DNA from: a bacterium
GTDB taxonomy: Bacteria; Patescibacteriota; Saccharimonadia; Saccharimonadales; UBA4665
DNA length: 55,260 bases
NCBI GenBank assembly: GCA_021800155.1
Contig: JAJYZG010000005.1
Location: 1-55,260 of the forward strand
Direction of reading: 5' to 3'
Below are positions 1 through 7,282 of the stretch, in pieces. The first letter of the stretch is position 1. Every line of letters begins with the position of its first letter. The notes under the pieces were generated by a model that was given only the letters and a program-made list of their open reading frames with translations, did not search any database and was not told the origin of the DNA. A program made the position numbers and the translations under genes.

Positions 1-69
1 AAGTCACGGTAGAGACCTAGATTACATTTTTGTTTTTGAGCCATATATCTATTCCTTTCAGAATAGATT

Positions 70-87
70 GTGAGCCTAACGGCTCAC
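70..87. other. Perfect 7-bp hairpin next to transposase remnant
   Basis: GTGAGCC and GGCTCAC form a perfect inverted repeat around a TAAC loop. No T-run follows, so it is not a standard intrinsic terminator. It lies just before the transposase C-terminal remnant and could be part of the old element or a weak terminator. The function is unknown. Confidence 0.35.
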
Positions 88-108
88 TGACTCAAGTCAA
101 ACGCGTAA

Positions 109-285
109 TTCCTGCTATCAATGATGGATTGGTTGATTTGGTATAACACAGAACGCCCTCATTGGACCCTTAGAGCAAAAAGCTCCCCCAAAGCAATGCT
201 GGATGAGTTACGATTAGATGCACGGCAGTCCAATATGTTATGGACGGATACACGAGATACATTAACGCTTATGTTCGTGATATAG
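109..285 (+). pseudogene. C-terminal remnant of an IS3/IS481-type transposase
   Basis: The frame reads a typical integrase-core end: a WLIWYNTERPHWTL block, then a serine-proline step and a short tail with SNMLWT, ending at TAG (283-285). The YNxxRPH motif is characteristic of the rve/DDE transposase C-terminus of IS3 and IS481 families. An in-frame stop at 106-108 and the absence of the catalytic part upstream show that this is a remnant, although the rest of the element may lie before the window. It is unlike the IS30 element at 17.7 kb. Its last codons contain the probable -10 box of the next gene. Confidence 0.7.
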
Positions 286-286
286 T
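281..286 (+). promoter_or_regulatory. -10 box (TATAGT) of the anchored protein gene
   Basis: TATAGT lies 7 bases before ATG 294, the spacing seen at other leaderless-looking genes here. It overlaps the stop codon of the transposase remnant, so the remnant end may supply the promoter. No convincing -35 box is seen. Confidence 0.45.
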
Positions 287-293
287 TTATCCT

Positions 294-1070
294 ATGGATA
301 ACCTGCCCGTAGTAAATATGCAGCCATCCGAGCCAGTTCCACCACAGCAATCATTAAACGCGAATCAATCAAAAATAAAGAGTTCACCTATAGTTATAAT
401 TGTTGGTCTAGTGATTCTTATTGTTGCAATTGCCGGTACTTACTTCTGGCAGCACAAGGAGGTAGATAACCTAAATACAGAAGTGGCATCCTTAAATCAC
501 CAAGTCGGTCAACTAAAAGCACGATCTAGTAAACAATCTAGCGCAACCAATCCAACCCCCCCGTCTACTGCGTCAAATCCGTATTCCGGCTGGGCTAGTT
601 ATACAACCAAAAATGAGAAATTAAGTTTCAAATATCCACCAAGCTTCACATTAACAGACGATTCAACCGTTGCTAATAATGATGATGTATACTTAAAGGC
701 CAGTAATAATTTTGAGATATATATACATGTGGGTGGCGGCGTTCAGGACGTATGTCCTTACGGCGGCTGTAATATAGTTCAGTCAGACAGAGTAACATTT
801 AATAATCAACCGGCTTTTCTTGATATGTGGTCGTCCGAAACAACACCTGGTGCACCCATAGATAAGGCATATCTTTCTCAGAGTTCTACTAATTATAGTG
901 ATTACTTTAACGCCAAAAACGTTAGCGGCGTAATTTTTATAGGTCTTGGCTACAACACCGACCCAGTAGGTAGCAGTCAAACTAACTATGTGCCAGTATC
1001 GCTGTCTAATTTATTGAATGACCCAAATTATGCAGATGCAAAACTAGTCATACAGTCTATGCATTACTAA
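294..1070 (+). CDS. Membrane-anchored exported protein with PsbP-like-type outer domain
   Basis: The protein has 258 residues. After about 30 polar, proline/glutamine-rich residues there is one membrane segment (about 32-52), a short heptad-like coiled stretch (about 53-79), a serine/threonine/proline linker, and a domain from about residue 97. That domain opens with the SGWASYTT...LSFKYP pattern common in CPR surface proteins. The expected topology is N-terminus inside and domain outside. I chose ATG 294 rather than the upstream in-frame ATG 240 because a TATAGT box sits 7 bases before 294 and 240 lies inside the transposase remnant. There is no clear Shine-Dalgarno sequence. The function is unknown; a role in envelope binding or sensing is only a guess from the architecture. 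Confidence 0.75.
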   Translation: MDNLPVVNMQPSEPVPPQQSLNANQSKIKSSPIVIIVGLVILIVAIAGTYFWQHKEVDNLNTEVASLNHQVGQLKARSSKQSSATNPTPPSTASNPYSGWASYTTKNEKLSFKYPPSFTLTDDSTVANNDDVYLKASNNFEIYIHVGGGVQDVCPYGGCNIVQSDRVTFNNQPAFLDMWSSETTPGAPIDKAYLSQSSTNYSDYFNAKNVSGVIFIGLGYNTDPVGSSQTNYVPVSLSNLLNDPNYADAKLVIQSMHY

Positions 1071-1106
1071 TATAAAATGGTTTATGACTCACCCGAAAAA
1101 CTTGCC

Positions 1107-1570
1107 CTACCCGATAATTTCATCGCCTATTGTTTTATTGATCATAGGGCTTAGTGTATACAACCCCGCGACTCTCTGTAACTCCACATAACTGTTTCGC
1201 TTGCGGCTGTAAAAACTAAAGCTTACAAAAACAACCAGATAGCCAGCAAAATATCGCCATAGCCTGGCAAACTTCATTCCGGAAATAACTGGACTAAGCT
1301 GGCCAATGTTATGACATCGTTTACTATCATAGAAATAGATTTACCAATGCTTCTCTTGGGGATAGAAATCCAGATCGGCGGCAGCACCAGCTTGAGCTTA
1401 ATAATGCTCATCGGAATAAGTGTGCGCCGCATCAATAAACTGGCTAGTCCTGTTATTTCTATTAGACCTGATTTACGCATTATAACGCAGAGTAAAGAAG
1501 CTATTGGACCAGTCAATACATTGAGTGCGCTGTCGATCAATGAGACAAAAAGTGTGTGGGCTATGTCATA
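1107..1570 (-). pseudogene. Probable decayed minus-strand gene
   Basis: One minus-strand frame reads a protein-like sequence broken by two stop codons (near 1380 and 1425). It ends in an intact 56-residue stretch from ATG 1277 to the stop at 1107, with a hydrophobic segment YLVVFVSFSF. Another minus frame is open over 1274-1663 and its stop overlaps ATG 1277, but its composition is odd: very few acidic residues and many Ile/Leu. A plus-strand frame is also open at 1311-1571 and reads no better. I take this as one degraded gene with frameshifts, with some resemblance to a cation-efflux C-terminal region that I cannot confirm. The 56-residue piece could still be a small membrane protein. Confidence 0.25.
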
Positions 1571-1630
1571 GCTAGTATTAAGATAGATAGTCAATAATAA
1601 AGATAATTTATATAAGGAGTGTGTAAAATC

Positions 1631-1861
1631 ATGTATTACTACGGTCCGATGAATGCTTACCACTGGGGTTGGGGGATATTAATGGGTTCGGTGTTTTTGA
1701 TTGTTTTTATAATGCTTCTCTATTCCGTATTCCGGTTATGGGGACACCATGGGCCAGGATTAGCTTCATCTGATGACCCGCTAGAGATTGTTAAAAGGCG
1801 CTACGCCAAGGGTGAGATAAATAAGGAAGAATACGAACAACTCAAAAAAGACCTCAAGTGA
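1631..1861 (+). CDS. Small membrane protein with SHOCT domain
   Basis: This 76-residue protein has a Tyr/Trp/His-rich N-terminus, one membrane segment (about 15-35) and a C-terminal SHOCT motif (about 50-76) of the form DPLEIVKRRYAKGEI...EEYEQLKKDL. SHOCT modules are short helical tails on many small bacterial membrane proteins and probably mediate oligomerisation; their exact role is not known. The start is ATG 1631, 11 bases after AAGGAG (1614-1619). A GTG at 1619 is in frame but overlaps that ribosome binding site. It stands alone and its neighbours do not suggest a pathway. Confidence 0.8.
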   Translation: MYYYGPMNAYHWGWGILMGSVFLIVFIMLLYSVFRLWGHHGPGLASSDDPLEIVKRRYAKGEINKEEYEQLKKDLK

Positions 1862-2078
1862 AACGGTGCTTTTTGATGGATTGCACACGAATGATCCCGC
1901 AAGGCTTTGGTGAAAAGTTCAGACAAAATTCAGCGCTTATGTAGCTACTTTTTTTAATGCATAATCCTTATGATTTGCAGTTTGGTAATTCAGATAAATC
2001 GTGGCGGCAAAAGCTACAAAATTAAAGCCAAGAGATAGAGTTTTCGTAGATCGTTAATTTAAAATCCACAGTTTTAAC
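1862..2078. other. Intergenic stretch without recognised gene
   Basis: I see no convincing open frame or RNA gene. It is AT-rich with scattered T-runs (for example 1949-1956) and leads to the promoter of the secretion operon. Confidence 0.5.
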
Positions 2079-2108
2079 TTGCGTGTTATTCAGGAGTATC
2101 CATATAAT
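2079..2108 (+). promoter_or_regulatory. Promoter of the T4SS-like operon
   Basis: TTGCGT (2079-2084), an 18-base spacer and TATAAT (2103-2108) resemble a sigma-70 promoter. Transcription would start near 2115, giving a leader of about 26 bases before ATG 2141. The leader ends with a GGGGG run that may help ribosome binding. Confidence 0.55.
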
Positions 2109-2140
2109 CCACGCCGAACTTAGAGTAGCGGGGGTTAGTT

Positions 2141-2491
2141 ATGAATACGTCAAATCATTTTAAATATAGACTTTTTGCAGCAATACCGTTGTCCCTCATA
2201 ACAGCTATTGATTTAGAAGGAACGGTTTTTGCAGCCAGCGCGCAAATGGGCCAGGTTGATTCATTTATCCGGAGCGTCATAACTGCGTTAACGGGTATTG
2301 CCGGGCTGGTTGCAACCGGGTTTTTTGTCCTAGGGGGTTTTAAATACATTACAAGTTCTGGTAACCCGCATAACCTCGAACACGCTAAACGCACAATCGT
2401 CTTCTCGGCACTTGGGCTGGCGATTGCAATTGCGGCTTTTGTTCTCAGTAATATCGTAACCAGTCTGGCGAGTTCAGCTTTCGGTGGGTAG
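2141..2491 (+). CDS. VirB2/TrbC-like pilin
   Basis: The 116-residue precursor has a signal-like N-terminus (about 1-32, with VFAASA as a plausible cleavage site), then two hydrophobic helices separated by a short polar loop. The loop carries GGFKYITSSGNP and HAKR, the layout of the VirB2/TrbC pilin family, whose members build the conjugative pilus or its inner-membrane base. It is the first gene of an operon that continues with VirB6-, VirB3- and VirB4-like proteins. A closely similar module recurs at the N-terminus of the next protein. Family assignment rests on topology and the loop motif. Confidence 0.75.
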   Translation: MNTSNHFKYRLFAAIPLSLITAIDLEGTVFAASAQMGQVDSFIRSVITALTGIAGLVATGFFVLGGFKYITSSGNPHNLEHAKRTIVFSALGLAIAIAAFVLSNIVTSLASSAFGG

Positions 2492-2497
2492 CGCGAA

Positions 2498-3808
2498 ATG
2501 AACGGTAGTCCGGTCATCCACAGCTTTTTAGCTCCTATTTTAGCCAGTTTGGGCGGATTTGCGGCTCTGATTTGTGCGTTCTTCCTGGTGTGGGGAGGGA
2601 TTAGTTATATAACTAGTTCTGGCAATCCGTCTAAGCTAGTTAAGTCTAAGCGCATGTTGACGCGCTCGTTGCTGGGCTTAGCAGTTGTGTTGTCAGCATC
2701 GGCTATTGCATTAATCCTGACTCGCACTTATAGCGGATCAACAGTAAGTTCCATAAATAAATTGCCCGACTTAAGTGCCATCAAACCTGCGTCTGCTGGC
2801 GGTGGATTGGTCGGTATCCTAATAAGTGCCATTACCGGTGTGTTTAAAACTATCGTTGAAACTGTAGGCAGACCGTTTATCTCAGCCTTAAATTACTTCA
2901 CTAAAGCAACACCGCTCTTAACACATAGCAGCAGTGTCGTGCACTTATGGGTAATTTGCAGTGGTATTGCTGATGGGCTTTTGGTCCTTGTGATTGTACT
3001 TTTAGGCTTCCATATCATGGGAGCTGAACAACTGGGACTTAGGGACGTTAACCTATCTTCGTTGGTACCACAGTTAATCTTTGCCTTCATCTTAATTAAT
3101 ACGTCGATATATGTTCTAGACGGAGCAATCGAGTTGTCGAACGTAATGATTGCGGCAGTTCGCTTAGGTATCGGCAATAATACTCCTTGGCAAGCTTTAC
3201 TTAATGTCGTAGGCGGGGCTTCGGGTTATAGTCTGGCAGCGCTAGTTATATTTGTGGTATTTCTGGTGTTTAGCGTAATCTTATTAATTTATTATGTCGG
3301 CAGGATTGTAGCTCTTTATCTTGGGGCGGTTCTGGCTCCTATTATTATCTTACTTTGGTTAATTCCGGGTTTTAGAGATTTTGCCGAAAATACACTCAAA
3401 ACTTATCTTGCAACTGTCTTTGTGCTATTTATCCACGTTATCATTCTTGGGCTGGCCGGATCGCTTTTTGCGGCGGTAGTCGTCTCTGGTCATGGCAGTC
3501 CAGATCCTATCATGTCACTGCTGCTCGGGCTTGCAACTCTGATTGCCCTTATTAAGACTCAAGGTGTACTAATGCAGCTTAACTATATGAGCATTGGCCC
3601 GCGTTATGCCCGGAGGCTTGGCACCAGTTTTATAAATGGAATAAGTTACCTCGCGCTGTCAGCTCGGCATAGCTATAACGGCGTTATCGCGTCTGCTGCC
3701 GGTTCCATAGGCGAAGGTGCTCAGGTGCTTGCTGCCGGGAATAAACCCAAAATCAATCACGAACCGTTAAAAACACCGTCCTCGAGCAAGAATGTGAAGT
3801 CTTCATGA
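2498..3808 (+). CDS. VirB6/TrbL-like channel protein with N-terminal pilin-like module
   Basis: The 436-residue polytopic membrane protein has two parts. Residues about 1-75 repeat the pilin layout of the preceding gene: two hydrophobic helices around a loop with YITSSGNP and basic residues. After a linker (about 80-125), the remainder has at least six hydrophobic segments, including a long GRIVALYLGAVLAPIIILLW stretch typical of TrbL/VirB6-like inner-membrane channel components. The last 40 residues are polar and probably cytoplasmic. It starts 6 bases after the pilin stop, and its stop overlaps the next ATG (ATGA), so translation is probably coupled. The pilin-VirB6 fusion is the notable feature. 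Confidence 0.72.
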   Translation: MNGSPVIHSFLAPILASLGGFAALICAFFLVWGGISYITSSGNPSKLVKSKRMLTRSLLGLAVVLSASAIALILTRTYSGSTVSSINKLPDLSAIKPASAGGGLVGILISAITGVFKTIVETVGRPFISALNYFTKATPLLTHSSSVVHLWVICSGIADGLLVLVIVLLGFHIMGAEQLGLRDVNLSSLVPQLIFAFILINTSIYVLDGAIELSNVMIAAVRLGIGNNTPWQALLNVVGGASGYSLAALVIFVVFLVFSVILLIYYVGRIVALYLGAVLAPIIILLWLIPGFRDFAENTLKTYLATVFVLFIHVIILGLAGSLFAAVVVSGHGSPDPIMSLLLGLATLIALIKTQGVLMQLNYMSIGPRYARRLGTSFINGISYLALSARHSYNGVIASAAGSIGEGAQVLAAGNKPKINHEPLKTPSSSKNVKSS

Positions 3809-4296
3809 AAACATCAATTGTTCCCGCACAGGTTACGTCAATCGAGGATACAATAGCCGCCAATCTTTCGTTAACCCAAATAATACTTCTAATAATTCCG
3901 GTTTTTATGGCAGCCTTGATTTTTGCCGGTCTGCCACCGACTATGCACGTAAAAGTATATAAGCTGATTGTCATAATCTGTTGTAGTTTGCCTTTAATCA
4001 CACTTGCACTCAAAGTACGCGGGCAGTTAGTTCTTAAATGGATAATTTTACTGGCTGGCTATAGGTTAAGACCGCGGCGCTATCTCTTTAGCGCTCACTC
4101 TCCTTGTTGCTGTGAAAAAGTAAAACCTGAAATTCAGTCTTCGCTGCCATCTGCCACTGGAGTGGCCAAAGCAGTAAGACTGCCGATATTAAAACCGGCT
4201 GAGCAAATTGCAGTAGGTGAATATTTAAGCAATCGGCAGATAGCATTTTATGCCGACGATATGGGGCAGTTAAATGTGGTTATGGAAAGTAAATAA
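3805..4296 (+). CDS. PrgI-family (VirB3-like) membrane protein
   Basis: This 163-residue protein has two adjacent hydrophobic segments (about 23-47 and 53-78), then a basic stretch with YRLRPRRYLF. This is the layout of PrgI proteins, the VirB3 counterpart that docks VirB4 to the inner membrane in Gram-positive and CPR T4SS loci. The C-terminal half is polar and less conserved. It sits between the VirB6-like and VirB4-like genes, overlapping both neighbours (ATGA upstream, 23 bases downstream). Confidence 0.7.
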   Translation: MKTSIVPAQVTSIEDTIAANLSLTQIILLIIPVFMAALIFAGLPPTMHVKVYKLIVIICCSLPLITLALKVRGQLVLKWIILLAGYRLRPRRYLFSAHSPCCCEKVKPEIQSSLPSATGVAKAVRLPILKPAEQIAVGEYLSNRQIAFYADDMGQLNVVMESK

Positions 4297-4897
4297 GACC
4301 GGTTCGGCAATTGATCAAATTGGCATTATCGGGGCTCGCGACGGCATGCTGTTAATGACGAATAATTGCTATTGTTGTGTTATAGAGACTTCGGCGGTCA
4401 ACTTTGAGCTTAAAAGTGAGGCCGAACAAGATGCGTTAATTGAGATTTTCCAAAGTTTCTTAAATAGTTTGAACTCTAAGGTTCAATTTATTGTCAGGGT
4501 TCGCGAGATTGATCTTGATCGCTACATGGAGGAGCTGGCTCACAGACTAGATCTTGAAAACAATCCGGTATACCAAAGTCAGATCGAAAGTTATAGCCAG
4601 TTTGTGCGCAGCCTGGTTAGTCTCAATAAAATTTTAAGCCGTAATTTTTATGTATGCATACCACTTGAACTTAAGAATAAGCAAGACATGGATAGTATAC
4701 GTGAACAACTGTCTCTGAAAACAGAAATTGTGGCAAGAGGATTACAGCGGCTTGGCATGCACGCAAGGCAGCTTGACAGCCTGGAGTTATTGAACCTTTT
4801 CTATAGCTTTTTTAATCCGGTTCAAGCTAAGACCCAACCGCTCATTCCGGCTACATTAAAGCAGATGCATGTCGCATTAATGAAGGAGAACGCATGA
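4274..4897 (+). CDS. TraC/VirB4 N-terminal-like protein
   Basis: The 207-residue protein matches the N-terminal region of TraC/VirB4 ATPases: a beta-rich start (SAIDQIGII..DGML), then VNFELKSEAEQDALIEIF and LNSLNSKVQFIVRVR, followed by helices. It has no nucleotide-binding motif. The ATPase domain is in the next gene, which overlaps by four bases (ATGA at 4894). Together the two ORFs have the length of a normal VirB4, so VirB4 is either ancestrally split or represented by two interacting proteins. ATG 4274 lies within the end of the PrgI gene. It is expected to act at the cytoplasmic face of the secretion complex. Confidence 0.65.
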   Translation: MWLWKVNKTGSAIDQIGIIGARDGMLLMTNNCYCCVIETSAVNFELKSEAEQDALIEIFQSFLNSLNSKVQFIVRVREIDLDRYMEELAHRLDLENNPVYQSQIESYSQFVRSLVSLNKILSRNFYVCIPLELKNKQDMDSIREQLSLKTEIVARGLQRLGMHARQLDSLELLNLFYSFFNPVQAKTQPLIPATLKQMHVALMKENA

Positions 4898-6603
4898 ATT
4901 TTACTAATTTAATCAGACGTTCACAAACTGACCATACTTTTTGTATCGGCGAACAAAACCAACTTAGTTTAGTCAGCTATGCCGGTTTAGAGGAGCAGCC
5001 GGATTGTATTGTTATTGACGGCCAATATCTGAGGACCCTGTATTTAAGCGGCTATCCTTATGTTGCACATTCAGGATGGCTAGACAATCTAGTTAATTTT
5101 AACCGTAATGCCGATCTCTCTTTTCATATTGAGGAGATTGATGCAATATCTGCGCTCCCGAAATTGCAGCGCAAAATTACGGAACTCGAATCTACTAAGC
5201 GCGCGATGATTAAAGAGGGCCGGATTGTCGGATCGGATATCACTGATCCACTCGAGTCAGCTACATTGTTAAGGGATAAAATCCAACGGGGGCAAGAGAA
5301 ATTATTCCAGATATCAGTATATATTTGTTTGCTTGCAAGCTCTTTATCCGAACTCGACAAATTGACGCGTTTGCTGGAGAACACACTAGCGGCCAGATTA
5401 TTTTTTGTTAAGGCGGCCCACTATCAACAGTTGGACGGCTTACAGTCGGTCTTGCCCAGAGGCGAAGATCGTTTAAAGCAAAAGCGTAATCTAGACAGCA
5501 GCTCAGCTGCACTCAGCTTCCCGTTTATTTCTTCTGAGTTGGTTACCCAAGACGGCATATTATACGGTGTCAATAAATCAAATAGCTCACTTGTAATGCT
5601 CGATCGTTTTGCGCTTAATAATGCCAATTCGATAACGTTTGCACAATCGGGGAGCGGTAAAAGTTATGCTGCTAAAGTCGAAATTCTGCGCCAGCTGATG
5701 CTTGGAACCGACTGTATTGTAATAGATCCCGAAAGAGAATATTCCGGATTAGCTCAGTCTGTTGGAGGCACTGTTATAGAACTATCGGTTAAGTCAAAAC
5801 AACATATAAATCCCTTTGACGTCGGGGCTTTGTCTAAAGAGGGCAATTTAAACGAGCATGTCCAAGATCTTACGGAGTTAATATCGTTGATGGCCGAAGG
5901 GCTGAATGCGCAAGAAAAGTCGATGATTGATCGTGCGATACTTGAAGTCTACGCTCACTCTAATCCTCAAACAATCACTTTACAGACATTTTACAATTAC
6001 TTAAAAAAGCATAGGTTGATTGAACTATGCAAACGTTTGGATAAATATGTCAGCGGATCCTTGGCTAATGTTTTTAACAATTGTACCAACATCGATCTAA
6101 GCAATCGACTGGTCGTGTTTGACATTAAAGATCTCCCAGATAACCTCAGGCAAATTATGATTATGATGATATCAAGTTTTGTTTGGAATAGGGTTAAGCA
6201 AGAACCCAAAAAACGTCTGTTAGTGATTGATGAAGGTTGGCTTTTACTGGAGCATGAACAAAGCGCACGTTTTGTAGCTGGATTGGTCCGCCGGTCACGT
6301 AAGTACTATCTTGGAGTTGCCATTATATCTCAGCAGGCTAATGATTTTTTGAATAACGAATTCGGTAAAGCCATAGCGAGTCAAAGCGCACTGCGCATAT
6401 TGATGCGCCAAGATACAACCACCATAACTAATGTTGTCGCTGAGTTTAGACTTAGTGAATATGAACAGAATTTTCTGTTAACTTGCGATCGTGGCGACGC
6501 CTTAATCATTGCCGATCTGAATCATGTTGCTCTTAGCATTGTTGCTTCTGCTAACGAGCATCCGTTAATTACGACTGACCCGAAAGAACTTTTTGCTCAA
6601 TGA
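4894..6603 (+). CDS. virB4: VirB4-family secretion ATPase
   Basis: The 569-residue ATPase carries Walker A AQSGSGKSYAAK near residue 252, the downstream DPEREYSGL motif, Walker B RLLVIDEGWLLL near residue 440, and a sensor-like AIISQQANDFL. These are hallmarks of the VirB4/TraC/HerA-like T4SS ATPases that power pilus assembly or substrate transfer. The first 230 residues are an N-terminal platform. No VirD4-type coupling protein is visible in the window, so the substrate class is unknown. It overlaps both neighbours by four bases, which fixes it within the operon. Confidence 0.88.
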   Translation: MNFTNLIRRSQTDHTFCIGEQNQLSLVSYAGLEEQPDCIVIDGQYLRTLYLSGYPYVAHSGWLDNLVNFNRNADLSFHIEEIDAISALPKLQRKITELESTKRAMIKEGRIVGSDITDPLESATLLRDKIQRGQEKLFQISVYICLLASSLSELDKLTRLLENTLAARLFFVKAAHYQQLDGLQSVLPRGEDRLKQKRNLDSSSAALSFPFISSELVTQDGILYGVNKSNSSLVMLDRFALNNANSITFAQSGSGKSYAAKVEILRQLMLGTDCIVIDPEREYSGLAQSVGGTVIELSVKSKQHINPFDVGALSKEGNLNEHVQDLTELISLMAEGLNAQEKSMIDRAILEVYAHSNPQTITLQTFYNYLKKHRLIELCKRLDKYVSGSLANVFNNCTNIDLSNRLVVFDIKDLPDNLRQIMIMMISSFVWNRVKQEPKKRLLVIDEGWLLLEHEQSARFVAGLVRRSRKYYLGVAIISQQANDFLNNEFGKAIASQSALRILMRQDTTTITNVVAEFRLSEYEQNFLLTCDRGDALIIADLNHVALSIVASANEHPLITTDPKELFAQ

Positions 6604-7091
6604 AAAAGATGCTATTTGCGGCCGCAGCAATTGTGATTTTCTTAATGGGTTTGCCGGTTATTGCCTTAATCAGCGCCACCAATATTAGCGCACTGGCTTC
6701 GGCTGCAGTAAGTCTATTTACATCTCCAAAAGTTACAAGTGACGCATATGATTATGGAGAGTGTACTTACTGGGTAGCTCTAAGGCGACTGCAAATTAAA
6801 GAGCCTATTCCTAATACATGGGGAAACGCAATAACCTGGGCATCGCGCGCCACCGCCGATAATTATTTAGTTAATCATACCCCAAGTTTTGGAGCGATCA
6901 TGCAGGATTCTAATGCCCCCGGAGGATTAGGGCACGTAGCATTTGTGCAGAGTGTCAATCCAATAACCGGCGCCTGGACCATATCGGAAATGAACCGTGT
7001 TGGCTGGGACGAAGTCGATACGCGAACATTGCCGGCAACGGCTGCTAATAAATATAATTTTATCCATCAGCCAATCGGCGTGCAGTTTTAA
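6600..7091 (+). CDS. Membrane-anchored CHAP-domain peptidoglycan hydrolase
   Basis: The 163-residue protein has a hydrophobic signal anchor (about 3-38) and then a CHAP amidase/endopeptidase domain. The catalytic Cys lies in YGECTYWV (Cys55), the His in LGHVAFV (His112), and an acidic site in ISEMN. CHAP enzymes cut peptidoglycan peptides. As the last gene of the T4SS-like operon it probably plays the VirB1-like role of opening the wall for the apparatus. The start overlaps the VirB4 stop. A second CHAP protein with LysM repeats is encoded at 38.6 kb. Confidence 0.82.
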   Translation: MKKMLFAAAAIVIFLMGLPVIALISATNISALASAAVSLFTSPKVTSDAYDYGECTYWVALRRLQIKEPIPNTWGNAITWASRATADNYLVNHTPSFGAIMQDSNAPGGLGHVAFVQSVNPITGAWTISEMNRVGWDEVDTRTLPATAANKYNFIHQPIGVQF

Positions 7092-7233
7092 TTAGGCAGT
7101 ACACAAACCGTCTCATCTGATCGGTTAGGTCTTGCACGGAGGCAGTGGCTGTCTTAAAAAGTAATGGCAGCTGGGAAAAGTTTATCCAAGGAATATAATT
7201 ACTTCGGTGAGCACTAAATTTAAACCCGACTCG
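7092..7233. other. Intergenic stretch between secretion operon and pyk
   Basis: A weak AACCG/CGGTT hairpin lies near 7105-7124 without a T-run. I see no gene and no convincing terminator. Confidence 0.4.
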
Positions 7234-7239
7234 TATAAT
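7234..7239 (+). promoter_or_regulatory. -10 box (TATAAT) upstream of pyk
   Basis: This is a consensus TATAAT. Transcription would start near 7246, giving a leader of about 37 bases before ATG 7283. No good -35 box is seen. Confidence 0.5.
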
Positions 7240-7282
7240 TAAATTCTTTAAATTTTTGTTATCTGTACATATACTAAAACAA

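Noticed and set aside
1311-1571. Plus-strand 86-codon frame
   Set aside because: It is antisense to another open frame, has unusual composition, and has no ribosome binding site; treated as part of the decayed region.
7105-7150. SRP RNA-like run (AGGTC...GGAGGCAG) between the secretion operon and pyk
   Set aside because: The internal loop and tetraloop do not match the SRP domain IV consensus, and flanking pairing is weak.
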